Notes: generated by a model not told the origin, from the sequence alone. 23,982 bases of DNA from Nocardioidaceae bacterium UBA4001 (GCA_002384855.1 DGBP01000081.1:1-23982), one strand, 5' to 3'. Numbered from the stretch's first letter, positions 6,787 through 14,948 are shown. Translations and numbers: made by a program.

Positions 6787-7632
6787 ATGCGCATCGTCCT
6801 GAACGACGTCGACCCGTCGGTGCCCCCGCCCGGGACCGGCGGGAGCGACGTGGTCGACGACGCGACGCTGGCGCGGCTCTACGCCTACCCCGGGCAGCCC
6901 TGGATCCGGGCGAACATGGTCAGCACCCTCGACGGTGCAGCGACCGGCCCCGACGGACGGACCGGGTCCATCAACAACGAGCCGGACTTCCGGGTGTTCA
7001 CACTGCTGCGGGCGCTGGCCGACGCGGTCGTGGTGGGAGCCGGAACAGCCCGCGCCGAGGGATACGGCCGGCCGCGTCCTCCCCGCGGTGACCGCGCGGA
7101 CCTGCGCGAGGGGCGGGCCGCGGCGCCGGCCCTGGTCGTGGTGAGCCGAAGCGCGAGCGTCCCGTCGACGGTGGCCGCCCCGGCCGAGCACGAGGGGGCC
7201 GGCGAGGTACTGCTCGTGACCTGTGAGGCGGCGGGTGGTGCGGCAGTGGCCGCAGCCCGCGACACCCTCGGGGACGACCAGGTGCTCGTCCTGGGCCAGG
7301 GCGAGGTCGACCTCGTCGCGCTCCGGGAGGAGCTGATGGCCCGTGGCCTGGGCCGGGTCCTCACCGAGGGCGGGCCACGGCTGCTGCGCGACCTGGTGGC
7401 CGCCGGGGTCGTGGACGAGATCTGCCTGACCGTCGTACCTCACGTGATCGGCGGCGACCACCCACGGATCCTGACCGGGCAGAGCGTCACGGCCGAGCTG
7501 CACCCGCGACTGCTGCTCGAGGAGGGCGGCACCCTGCTCGGCCGGTGGACGAGGAGCGCCGCTCAGACCGGCTCGGCGCGCGGCGGCTCCGGCAGCGCGA
7601 TCTCCTCGACCGTCGAGCAGCCACCGAGGTAG
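6787..7632 (+). CDS. Pyrimidine reductase family protein (RibD C-terminal domain, Rv2671-like)
   Basis: This 281-residue NADPH-dependent reductase belongs to the RibD-C/dihydrofolate-reductase-like superfamily. Recognisable blocks are N43-M-V-S-T-L-D-G50, G84-A-G-T-A-R-A-E-G-Y (84-93), and the later L-T-E-G-G-P cofactor loop (about 193-198). The deaminase domain of bifunctional RibD is absent. Mycobacterial Rv2671, which has this architecture, can act as a dihydrofolate reductase analogue; whether this protein does so is inference. GAGGAGGAG precedes the ATG at 6787, and only ten bases separate it from folP2, so the two are probably co-transcribed. About 22 C-terminal codons overlap the end of the convergent M20 gene (7563-7632), an unusual antisense tail beyond the domain's natural end. 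Confidence 0.82.
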   Translation: MRIVLNDVDPSVPPPGTGGSDVVDDATLARLYAYPGQPWIRANMVSTLDGAATGPDGRTGSINNEPDFRVFTLLRALADAVVVGAGTARAEGYGRPRPPRGDRADLREGRAAAPALVVVSRSASVPSTVAAPAEHEGAGEVLLVTCEAAGGAAVAAARDTLGDDQVLVLGQGEVDLVALREELMARGLGRVLTEGGPRLLRDLVAAGVVDEICLTVVPHVIGGDHPRILTGQSVTAELHPRLLLEEGGTLLGRWTRSAAQTGSARGGSGSAISSTVEQPPR

Positions 7633-8780
7633 GCCGCCAGCATCGCCCGGGCCACGTCGCCGACGGTCCGGTCGGACGGCAGGAAGTCGGGGTGGTGCAG
7701 CCCCGGCTCCTCCGGCCCGCCGGCGCCGACCCCGACGAACACCATGAGCGACGGCACGAGCGGGGAGTAGAAGGAGAAGTCGTCGGCCCCGCACGACCGC
7801 AGCGGGCGCCCCTGGACCAGCCCGCAGTGCTCTATCCAGGATGACGCGGCCGTCGCCAGGGCCAGGTCGTTGTCCAGCACCGGGGCGCCGAGCGACACCT
7901 CGACCTCCGCGTCGCAGCCGTGCACGTCGCACACCGCCGTGGAGGTCGTCTCGAGCGCCCTGTGCAGCCGCACCCGGTCCTTCTCGTCGAAGGTGCGGAG
8001 GATCCCCTCCATCTGCACCGCGGAGGGCACGACGTTCGGTGAGTTGCCCCCCGAGATCGAGCCGACGGTCAGCACGGTCGGGTTGGTGGGGTCCACCTGC
8101 CGCGAGATGAGGTGCTGGAGCGTGCCGATCAGGTCGGCGGCGGCGACCACGGGGTCGGCGGTGAGGTGGGGGTACGCCGCGTGCCCCGGGCGGCCGTTGA
8201 CCCGGATCGAGAACTCGTCCGCGGCGGCGTTGACCGGACCGGGGACGGCCGAGAACTCCCCGTCCGGGAGCCGCGGCTGCACGTGGGCGCCGATGAACGC
8301 CCGCACGTCGTGCGTCGCGAGCTCCGGGGAGAGCGTCACGTCCTTCGCCCCGGACGGGTAGGTTTCCTCTCGAGGTTGGAGCACCAGGAGCAGTGGCAGC
8401 GGGCCACCTTCCTGCTGCACCGCCTTCGCCACCGCGAACGCCGCTGCCATGTGCACGTCGTGGCCGCAGGCGTGCATCGAACCGTTCGTGGACCGCCACG
8501 GGAGGTCGCCGGTCTCGAGCACGGGGAGGGCGTCGAGCTCGGCACGGAGCCCGACCGACGGACCCTCGGCAGGTCCGACCCGGACGAGCGCACCGGTCCC
8601 GGCGACCGGCTCCGACGGCAGCCCCAGGGCGGCGACGATCTGGTCGGTGGTGTGCTGCTCGTCGCCCCCGAGCCGCGGCTCGGCGTGGATGCGTCGCCGC
8701 AGGTCGGCCGCCTCGTCGAGGTGGGCGTCCAGGGCCTTGAAGAGTCGGGAGGTGCGCTCGGTGGTCCAGGGTTCGCTCAT
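7563..8780 (-). CDS. M20 family amidohydrolase (N-acyl amino acid / amide hydrolase type)
   Basis: The 405-residue protein is an M20D-type metal-dependent amidohydrolase. The metal-binding motif H103-A-C-G-H-D-V-H110 and the Q-P-R-E138-E139 segment supply the usual Cys/His/Glu ligands. A dimerisation domain follows (about 185-300; F-S-I-R-V-N-G-R-P-G-H-A-A-Y-P-H region) and the catalytic domain resumes with D-D-F-S-F-Y and the late histidine pair in L-H-H-P-D-F. Relatives hydrolyse N-acyl amino acids, indole-3-acetyl conjugates or aminobenzoyl-glutamate; the substrate here is not determined. The ATG at 8780 has GGGA about 11 bases upstream and gives the usual family length; a farther upstream start at 8816 would add an unsupported tail. 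It diverges from the GH13 gene. Confidence 0.85.
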   Translation of the reverse strand: MSEPWTTERTSRLFKALDAHLDEAADLRRRIHAEPRLGGDEQHTTDQIVAALGLPSEPVAGTGALVRVGPAEGPSVGLRAELDALPVLETGDLPWRSTNGSMHACGHDVHMAAAFAVAKAVQQEGGPLPLLLVLQPREETYPSGAKDVTLSPELATHDVRAFIGAHVQPRLPDGEFSAVPGPVNAAADEFSIRVNGRPGHAAYPHLTADPVVAAADLIGTLQHLISRQVDPTNPTVLTVGSISGGNSPNVVPSAVQMEGILRTFDEKDRVRLHRALETTSTAVCDVHGCDAEVEVSLGAPVLDNDLALATAASSWIEHCGLVQGRPLRSCGADDFSFYSPLVPSLMVFVGVGAGGPEEPGLHHPDFLPSDRTVGDVARAMLAAYLGGCSTVEEIALPEPPRAEPV

Positions 8781-8794
8781 GGGGTCCCGTGTTC

Positions 8795-8854
8795 CCCGAT
8801 CCCGGCCGCGCCACACCGCGGGCGGCCTCGTCGCATGGACTCGCGGGGATCGGG
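8795..8854. promoter_or_regulatory. Spaced 9-bp inverted repeat in the M20/GH13 divergent promoter
   Basis: CCCGATCCC at 8795-8803 and its exact reverse complement GGGATCGGG at 8846-8854 lie in the 88-bp gap between two divergent genes, one near each start codon. The 42-bp spacing puts the half-sites about five helical turns apart, centre to centre, compatible with a regulator bound as paired dimers. No direct evidence of binding is available. Confidence 0.4.
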
Positions 8855-8868
8855 CACGCTGCCTGGTC

Positions 8869-10572
8869 GTGGAGAACCAGTGGTGGCAGTCAGCAGTCGT
8901 GTACCAGATCTACCCCCGCAGCTTCGCCGACGGCACCGGCGACGGCGTGGGCGACCTGGAGGGGATCCTCGGCCGTCTCGACCACCTCGAACGGCTCGGC
9001 GTGGACGTGCTGTGGCTGTCGCCGGTCTACCCCTCGCCGATGGACGACAACGGCTACGACATCAGCGACTACCGCGACGTCGACCCGACCTTCGGCAGCC
9101 TCGAGGACCTCGACCGCCTCGTGGCGGCGCTGCACGAGCGCGGCATCAAGCTGGTGATGGACCTCGTCGTGAACCACACCTCCGACGAGCACCCGTGGTT
9201 CGTCGAGTCCCGGAGGCGGCTCGACAGCCCGAAGCGCGACTGGTACTGGTGGCGGCCGCCGCGCGAGGGGACGGTGCCCGGAGAGCCGGGGGCCGAGCCG
9301 ACCAACTGGGGCTCGTTCTTCTCCGGCCCAGCGTGGGAGTACGACGAGGCGAGCGGGGAGTACTACCTGCACCTGTTCTCCCGCAAGCAGCCGGACCTCA
9401 ACTGGGAGAACCCCGAGGTGCGCCACGCCGTCTACGACATGATGCGCTGGTGGGTCGACCGCGGGGTCGACGGCTTCCGCATGGACGTGATCAACCTGAT
9501 CTCGAAGGAGCCCGCCCTGCCCGACGGACCGGTCCGTCCGGGTGAGCAGTACGGCGACCTCCACGACGCCGTGGTGGACGGCCCCCGGGTCCACGAGTAC
9601 CTCGCCGAGATGCACCGGGAGGTCTTCGCCGGCGTCGACCGGCCGCTGCTCCTGGTCGGCGAGACCCCCGGCGTGACCATCGAGGAGGCCCGGAGATACA
9701 CCCACGTCGACCCGCCGGAGGTCGACATGGTCTTCCAGTTCGCGCACATGAGCGTCGACCAGGGGGCCTCGAAGTGGGACGTGCTGCCCTTCGACATGCG
9801 CGTGCTGCGCAGGTCGCTCGCCGACTGGCAGGAGGGCCTCGCCGACGTCGGCTGGAACAGCCTCTACTGGGACAACCACGACCAGCCGCGGGTGGTCTCG
9901 CGGTTCGGCGACGACGGGGAGCACAGGGAGCGCTCCGCGAAGCTGCTCGCGACGGTGCTGCACCTGATGCGGGGGACGCCCTACGTCTACCAGGGCGAGG
10001 AGCTCGGGATGACGAACCACCCCTTCGCGTCGGTCGAGGACTTCCGCGACATCGAGTCGCTCAACTACTACGAGGAGTCGGTCGTCCTGGGGGAGGACAC
10101 CGACGAGATCTTCGCGTCGCTGCGCGCCATGAGCCGCGACAACGCGCGCACCCCGATGCAGTGGGACGGTTCGCCGTACGCCGGCTTCAGCCGGGCCGAG
10201 CCGTGGATCGCGGTGAACCCGAACCACGAGGAGATCAACGCCGTGGCGCAGTACGACGACCCCGAGTCGGTGTTCGCGCACTACCGGAGGCTGATCGCGC
10301 TGCGTCACGAGGAGCCGGTGGTTGCTCACGGCGACTTCACCCTCGAGCTGCCCGACCACGAGCAGCTGTTCGCCTACACCCGGCGCGGCGGCTCGACGGA
10401 GCTCCTGGTGGTCACGAACTTCTCCGGTGAGACTGCGGAGGTGCCGGGTCGCCTCGCCGACCGGTGCTCCGGAGCGGAGCTGGTGCTCACGAACCTGCCC
10501 GCCGCGACCGGGTCGTGGGTGCTCGAGCCCTGGGAGGCCCGGGTCTACCGTCGGGTGGGTGCGACCTGCTGA
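8869..10572 (+). CDS. GH13 alpha-glucosidase / oligo-1,6-glucosidase
   Basis: This 567-residue cytoplasmic glycoside hydrolase cleaves alpha-linked glucose from the non-reducing end of oligosaccharides. The four GH13 regions are present: D98-L-V-V-N-H103; G202-F-R-M-D206 with D206 the nucleophile; E265 in L-L-V-G-E-T, the acid/base; and N336-H-D338-Q-P-R. The barrel starts with V11-Y-Q-I-Y-P-R-S-F, typical of the oligo-1,6-glucosidase group, and a C-terminal beta domain begins near 475. Whether it prefers alpha-1,4, alpha-1,6 or trehalose-like substrates is not settled by sequence. It has no signal peptide. The GTG at 8869 matches the usual start just before W-W-Q; no strong ribosome binding site precedes it. 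It is divergent from the M20 gene. Confidence 0.9.
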   Translation: MENQWWQSAVVYQIYPRSFADGTGDGVGDLEGILGRLDHLERLGVDVLWLSPVYPSPMDDNGYDISDYRDVDPTFGSLEDLDRLVAALHERGIKLVMDLVVNHTSDEHPWFVESRRRLDSPKRDWYWWRPPREGTVPGEPGAEPTNWGSFFSGPAWEYDEASGEYYLHLFSRKQPDLNWENPEVRHAVYDMMRWWVDRGVDGFRMDVINLISKEPALPDGPVRPGEQYGDLHDAVVDGPRVHEYLAEMHREVFAGVDRPLLLVGETPGVTIEEARRYTHVDPPEVDMVFQFAHMSVDQGASKWDVLPFDMRVLRRSLADWQEGLADVGWNSLYWDNHDQPRVVSRFGDDGEHRERSAKLLATVLHLMRGTPYVYQGEELGMTNHPFASVEDFRDIESLNYYEESVVLGEDTDEIFASLRAMSRDNARTPMQWDGSPYAGFSRAEPWIAVNPNHEEINAVAQYDDPESVFAHYRRLIALRHEEPVVAHGDFTLELPDHEQLFAYTRRGGSTELLVVTNFSGETAEVPGRLADRCSGAELVLTNLPAATGSWVLEPWEARVYRRVGATC

Positions 10573-10595
10573 GCACCCGAGGGACCGGCGTGCTC
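10571..10595 (+). terminator. Possible terminator hairpin after the GH13 gene
   Basis: GAGCAC (10571-10576), overlapping the stop codon, pairs with GTGCTC (10590-10595) across a 13-nt loop. No T-run follows, so this is only a weak terminator candidate. Confidence 0.3.
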
Positions 10596-10686
10596 GCTGT
10601 CGGGACCCTTCCGGGCGGGCGCCCGTCCCAGGCGCGGGCACCCGGCCCGGAGGCGTCGTCCGCGACGGTCACGCGGAGGTGTCGTC

Positions 10687-10692
10687 TACTCT
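10687..10692 (+). promoter_or_regulatory. -10-like TACTCT before the acyl-CoA dehydrogenase gene
   Basis: TACTCT fits TANNNT and ends 6 nt before the ATG at 10699. Transcription would start at the A of the start codon. A GAGG lies between them and is too close to be an ideal ribosome binding site. Confidence 0.4.
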
Positions 10693-10698
10693 GAGGCC

Positions 10699-11859
10699 AT
10701 GCCAGCACCCGTAGCGTCCGTCCCCGAGGCGGTCGCGCGCGCCCGCGAGGTCGCGGTGGAGATCGCCGCTCCGCAGGCGGAGGTGACCGACTCCGGGGTG
10801 TGGCCCGAGCAGGCCATGCGTGCCCTCCAGGCCTCCCTGGGCGGGCTCGTGGTCCCCCGCGAGGACGGCGGCGCCGGCCTCGGGCTCCGCGCGCTGGCCG
10901 GGGTGTGCGAGACGCTGGGGGAGGCGTGCGCCTCCACCGCCCTCTGCTTCGGCATGCACAACGTGGCCACCGCGGTCATCGCGGCGAAGCCGACGGAGCG
11001 GCAGCGCAAGGAGTTCCTCGAGCCGATCGCGGCGGGGGAGCACCTCACCACCCTCGCGCTCTCCGAGCCCGGGACCGGTGCCGAGTTCTGGCTTCCCCAG
11101 ACGAGGCTCACCTCCGAGGCCGACGGGTGGCTGGTCAACGGCGAGAAGAGCTTCGTGACCAACGGGTCCCGGGCCGACTCCTACGTCGTGTCGACCGTGG
11201 CGGCCGACCCCGAAACACCTGCGGGTGAGTTCTCCAACGTCGTGGTCTGGCAGGACAGCCCCGGGCTGTCGTGGCACGGCTCGTGGGACGGCATCGGGAT
11301 GCGCGGCAACTCCTCGCTGGCGGCCCGCCTCACCGACGTCGCGGTCGGCGCGGACGCGTTGCTCGGTGCCCCGGGCGACCAGATCTGGTACGTCTTCGAG
11401 GTGGTCGCGCCGTACTTCCTCACGGCCATGGCAGGCACCTACCTCGGCGTCGCGCAGGCCGCGCTGAACGAGGCGGTGGAGCACATCAAGCAGCGGCGGC
11501 ACAGCCACACCGGCCGGAGCCTCGCCAGCGAGCCCGTGCTCCAGCACCGCCTCGGCGTCCTGTGGTCCCAGGTCCAGTCCACCCGCCGGCTCGTGCACTG
11601 GGCGGCCGAGGAGGCCGACTCCGGCGGGCCGGACGCCCTGCCGGCGCTGACCTCCGCCAAGGCCCAGGTCGCCGACACCGCGGTCTCCGTGGTGAACGAG
11701 GCGATGACGCTCGTCGGCGGCATCGGCTACCGCGACCGCATCCCCCTCGAGCGGCACCTCCGTGACGCGCGCGCGGCCCACGTGATGAGCCCCACCACGG
11801 ACGTCCTGCGCATGTGGACCGGACGGGCCCTGCTCGACGTACCCCTCCTGGGGACCTGA
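10699..11859 (+). CDS. Acyl-CoA dehydrogenase family protein with altered catalytic position
   Basis: This 386-residue flavoprotein has the three-domain acyl-CoA dehydrogenase fold. The FAD-contact block reads L121-S-E-P-G-T-G-A-E-F130, followed by the beta domain (V-N-G-E-K-S-F-V-T-N near 145-154) and the C-terminal helical domain with G-G-I-G-Y. In medium-chain-type enzymes the segment after R-D-A-R carries the catalytic Glu in E-G-T. Here the equivalent stretch is M363-S364-P-T-T-D-V-L-R, with Ser in place of Glu. The alternative Glu position used by isovaleryl-CoA dehydrogenases also appears to be non-acidic by hand alignment. It may therefore be a non-canonical member with another base or a different reaction. 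It starts a possible operon with the phosphatase gene six bases downstream. Confidence 0.82.
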   Translation: MPAPVASVPEAVARAREVAVEIAAPQAEVTDSGVWPEQAMRALQASLGGLVVPREDGGAGLGLRALAGVCETLGEACASTALCFGMHNVATAVIAAKPTERQRKEFLEPIAAGEHLTTLALSEPGTGAEFWLPQTRLTSEADGWLVNGEKSFVTNGSRADSYVVSTVAADPETPAGEFSNVVVWQDSPGLSWHGSWDGIGMRGNSSLAARLTDVAVGADALLGAPGDQIWYVFEVVAPYFLTAMAGTYLGVAQAALNEAVEHIKQRRHSHTGRSLASEPVLQHRLGVLWSQVQSTRRLVHWAAEEADSGGPDALPALTSAKAQVADTAVSVVNEAMTLVGGIGYRDRIPLERHLRDARAAHVMSPTTDVLRMWTGRALLDVPLLGT

Positions 11860-11865
11860 CGCCCG

Positions 11866-13950
11866 ATGGGACGACTGCTGCTCGTCGGGGTGAACCCGGA
11901 CGAGGAAGCCACGCTGGTCCAGGCCGTGGGTGCCGAGGCGTGCCTTCCTGTGCCCGTGGACGGGCTGCGGAGCGCCTTCAGCTCGGGCACCGAGGCCGTG
12001 GTGATCGGCAGCGCGACCCCCACCCCGCTCGCGCTGGTGCAGTGGGTGCACCGGGCCCAGCCGATGTGCGGCGTGCTCCTGCTGACCTCGCCCGAGACCG
12101 ACACCGAGCTGCGCCGCTCGACGATGTACGCCCCCGACATGCCGGCCTCGCTGACCGTCCTCGAGGCGCGGAGCCCGGCTCTGCCCGAGACGGCCCGGGA
12201 GGTCCTCGAGGGGAGCCGGCTGCGGCGTGCGCACCAGGAGACGATCGCGGCGGTCAGCGCGCGTGAGTCGGTGGCGACCCGGCACAGCCTCGCCCCCGCC
12301 TCGGTCGGGGCACTGCTCGACCACGCCCCCTTCGGCGTGCTGGTGGGTGACCTCGAAGGACGCCTGGTGACCTGGAACCGGTGGGCCGGGGACCTGCTCG
12401 AGCTGTCCCACGACGTCGCGGGTCGGCCGATCCCGACGCTCTTCCCGAGGTCGGAGTACCTCACCGCCGCCTTCACCCTGGCCCGCGCCGGCCGGCTCGA
12501 GGAGGCCGCGGCCGGCGTGATGCTGGAGGCCCCCGGTGAGGCGGTCGTGGAGGTCAGTGCCGCACCGACCCGCCTGGAGAACGGCGAGGAGGCGGTGCTC
12601 GTCCTCGTCATCGACATGAGTGCCCGGCGCGCGGCCGAGGAGACCCGCGACCGGCTGGCCGAGCACGTGGAGCTGCTCGGCCGGGTGTCGGAGAGCCTGA
12701 CCGGGACCCTCGACGTGGACATGGCGCTCAACCAGCTCGCCGACTGTGTCGTACCGGCCTTCGCCGACTGGGTGAGCATCCAGACCCACGACGAGCGCGG
12801 TCAGAGCCGCCGGATCGTGGTGCGGCACCGCGACCGCGACCTCGAGGTCGAGTCCCGGACGATCCACGAGCAGCTCATGCGGGGCCTCGGCGAGCAGTCG
12901 CCGAGCCGGCGGGTGGTGATGGGCGGGAGCCCGGTGCTGATCGAGCACCTCACGCCGCAGCAGCTGACCGAGTTCGTGCCCGATCCCGCGACACGGGCGG
13001 TCGTGACCCGCCTGGGCGTCGGCAGCACGGTCTCGGTGCCGCTGCCAGGCCGTGACGAGGTGCGCGGGACCATGTCGATGATCCGGCGGCCCGGCGCGCC
13101 GCCGTACACCAGCGAGGACCTCGTGGTCGCCGTGGAGATCGGCCGCCGTGCGGGCGTCGCCCTCGACACTCTCTCGCTGTACGCGCAGCAGCGCGACCTC
13201 GCCGCCGAGCTGCAGCGCAGCATGCTGACCGAGCCACCCGAGAACGACCGGGCCGCCGAGGTGGTCGTGAAGTACGTCGCCGCGGCCGAGGAGGCACAGG
13301 TCGGTGGCGACTGGTACGACGCCTTCCTCCAGCCCGACGGGGGGACGGTCCTCGTGATCGGCGACGTCATGGGTCACGACACCCGGGCCGCCGCGGCGAT
13401 GGGCCAGCTCCGGTCGTTGCTGCGCGGCATCGGGTACACCACCCGCACCGGTCCCGCCGAGATGCTCAGCCGGCTCGACGAGGCCATCGAGGGGCTCGAG
13501 GTGCACACCACCGCGACCGGCCTCGTGGTCCGGGTCGAGCCCCGGCCCGACCACGACACGGGGCCGGCGCGCCTGTGCTGGTCCAACGCGGGACATCCGC
13601 CGGCGATCGTCGTACCCCCGACCGGGGGCGCGCTCGTGCTGGAGAACACCGAGCCGGACCTGCTCCTCGGGGTGCTCGCGCACACCGAGCGTCAGGAGAG
13701 CTCGGCGGTCCTCGAGCCCGGGGGCACCCTTCTGCTCTACACCGACGGCCTGATCGAGCGGCGCGGGCAGTCCCTCGACGAGGGGGTGCGGGCGCTCACG
13801 ACCACGATCGACCGGCTCGCCGGACTGCCGCTTCCCGAGCTCTGCGACCGGTTGCTCGCCGACCTGCTCCCTGATGAGAACGACGACGACGTCGCGCTGG
13901 TGGCGGTCCGCCTGAGGACTCCGGAGGAGACCGGCCTCGTGCGAGAGTAG
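11866..13950 (+). CDS. PAS-GAF-SpoIIE (PP2C-type) serine phosphatase
   Basis: The 694-residue signalling protein has four parts. Residues 1-120 resemble a degenerate receiver domain with no clear phospho-acceptor Asp in the usual place. A PAS domain covers about 145-255 (including F156-G-V-L-V-G-D and W170-N-R-W-A). A GAF domain spans about 270-437. A PPM/SpoIIE phosphatase domain spans about 445-685 with metal-binding motifs G480-G-D-W-Y-D485, I498-G-D-V-M-G-H-D505, S573-N-A-G-H-P-P and D673-D-D-D-V-A. Related proteins dephosphorylate anti-sigma-factor antagonists in response to small ligands sensed by PAS/GAF. The target is unknown and no partner kinase lies in this window. It follows the acyl-CoA dehydrogenase gene with a six-base gap and precedes the pirin gene by four bases. 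Confidence 0.88.
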   Translation: MGRLLLVGVNPDEEATLVQAVGAEACLPVPVDGLRSAFSSGTEAVVIGSATPTPLALVQWVHRAQPMCGVLLLTSPETDTELRRSTMYAPDMPASLTVLEARSPALPETAREVLEGSRLRRAHQETIAAVSARESVATRHSLAPASVGALLDHAPFGVLVGDLEGRLVTWNRWAGDLLELSHDVAGRPIPTLFPRSEYLTAAFTLARAGRLEEAAAGVMLEAPGEAVVEVSAAPTRLENGEEAVLVLVIDMSARRAAEETRDRLAEHVELLGRVSESLTGTLDVDMALNQLADCVVPAFADWVSIQTHDERGQSRRIVVRHRDRDLEVESRTIHEQLMRGLGEQSPSRRVVMGGSPVLIEHLTPQQLTEFVPDPATRAVVTRLGVGSTVSVPLPGRDEVRGTMSMIRRPGAPPYTSEDLVVAVEIGRRAGVALDTLSLYAQQRDLAAELQRSMLTEPPENDRAAEVVVKYVAAAEEAQVGGDWYDAFLQPDGGTVLVIGDVMGHDTRAAAAMGQLRSLLRGIGYTTRTGPAEMLSRLDEAIEGLEVHTTATGLVVRVEPRPDHDTGPARLCWSNAGHPPAIVVPPTGGALVLENTEPDLLLGVLAHTERQESSAVLEPGGTLLLYTDGLIERRGQSLDEGVRALTTTIDRLAGLPLPELCDRLLADLLPDENDDDVALVAVRLRTPEETGLVRE

Positions 13951-13954
13951 GCGC

Positions 13955-14902
13955 ATGCACATGGACGTCGAGGTGATCACTCCCCGGGAGGTGCCCCTCG
14001 GGGGACCGCGCGCGATGACGGTCCGGCGCACGCTGCCGCAGCGTCGTCGCTCGATGATCGGCGCCTGGTGCTTCGTGGACCACTACGGGCCCGACGACGT
14101 GACCGACACGGGCGGGATGGACGTCGCACCGCACCCGCACACCGGCCTCCAGACGGTCAGCTGGCTGTTCACCGGCGAGATCGAGCACCGTGACAGCCTG
14201 GGCTCGCACGCCATGGTCCGGCCGGGCGAGCTGAACCTGATGACCGCCGGCCACGGCATCGCCCACTCCGAGGTCTCCACCGACGCCACGACCGTGCTGC
14301 ACGGGGTCCAGCTCTGGGTGGCGCTGCCGGACCGTGACCGCGACGTCGCGCGCGACTTCGCCCACCACGTACCCGCACCGGCGGCCCTCTCGGGCGCGAC
14401 GGTGCGCGTGCTGGTCGGTTCCCTTGCCGGCTCGACGTCGCCGGTGCACACCTTCACGCCGCTCCTGGGCGCGGAGGTGCTGCTCGCCCCGGGCGCCGAG
14501 GTCGCCCTCGACGTCGCACCCGGCTTCGAGCACGGGGTCCTCGTCGACCGGGGCCCCGTGACCGTCGGCGACACGGAGCTCGCGCCCGCCGAGCTCGGCT
14601 ACCTCGCTCCTGGCCGCGACCGGCTCCTGCTCGGCAACCCCGGCGACGAGCAGGCTCGGGTCATGGTGCTCGGAGGCGAGCCGTTCGGCGAGCAGATCGT
14701 GATGTGGTGGAACTTCGTGGGCCGCTCGCACGAGGAGGTCGAGGCCTACCGCAAGGCATGGGAGAGCGGCTCGGAGCGCTTCGGCCGTGTGGAGGGGTAC
14801 GTCGGACCCACCTCACGCATTCCCGCCCCGCCGATGCCGAACGTGCGGATCAAGCCGCGGATGAACCCGCCCGGTCCGGGCGACCCCAGCGCCTGGGGCT
14901 GA
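13955..14902 (+). CDS. Pirin family protein
   Basis: The 315-residue bicupin protein carries the pirin signature: A58-P-H60-P-H62-T-G-L-Q, and G99-H-G-I-A-H104-S-E106. H60, H62, H104 and E106 are the predicted iron ligands. Pirins act as quercetin-type dioxygenases or redox-sensitive regulators; the natural substrate here is unknown. The second cupin continues to about 250, and a proline-rich tail follows (about 285-315). The ATG at 13955 is four bases after the phosphatase stop; the ATG at 13961 is an equally good start. It is probably the last gene of the 10699-14902 unit, as the intergenic region after it contains strong hairpins. Confidence 0.88.
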   Translation: MHMDVEVITPREVPLGGPRAMTVRRTLPQRRRSMIGAWCFVDHYGPDDVTDTGGMDVAPHPHTGLQTVSWLFTGEIEHRDSLGSHAMVRPGELNLMTAGHGIAHSEVSTDATTVLHGVQLWVALPDRDRDVARDFAHHVPAPAALSGATVRVLVGSLAGSTSPVHTFTPLLGAEVLLAPGAEVALDVAPGFEHGVLVDRGPVTVGDTELAPAELGYLAPGRDRLLLGNPGDEQARVMVLGGEPFGEQIVMWWNFVGRSHEEVEAYRKAWESGSERFGRVEGYVGPTSRIPAPPMPNVRIKPRMNPPGPGDPSAWG

Positions 14903-14948
14903 GGGGCCCGTTCGGGGAGGGGCCCAGCCGGGGAGGGGCCCGAACCGT
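14901..14948. repeat. Three tandem 16-bp repeats after the pirin gene
   Basis: Three consecutive 16-bp units (14901-14916, 14917-14932, 14933-14948) each begin with GAGGGGCCC; the last seven bases vary. The first unit overlaps the last two bases of the pirin stop codon. GTTCGGG in unit 1 and CCCGAAC across unit 3 are mutual inverted repeats (14910-14916, 14939-14945). This array could bind a protein in register (16 bp is about 1.5 helical turns) or contribute to transcript folding. No family known to me matches it. Confidence 0.6.

Noticed and set aside
8869..10572. Trehalose synthase or maltosyltransferase assignment for the GH13 protein
   Set aside because: Length and the V-Y-Q-I-Y-P-R-S-F start fit the oligo-1,6-glucosidase/alpha-glucosidase group. 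No trehalose-pathway neighbour supports a more specific name.
10669..14031. Very long minus-strand open frame (1120 codons) opposite the dehydrogenase, phosphatase and pirin genes
   Set aside because: The translation is low-complexity (His/Gly/Arg/Pro-rich) with no domain, while the plus strand encodes three clear families. Long antisense frames are expected in high-GC DNA.
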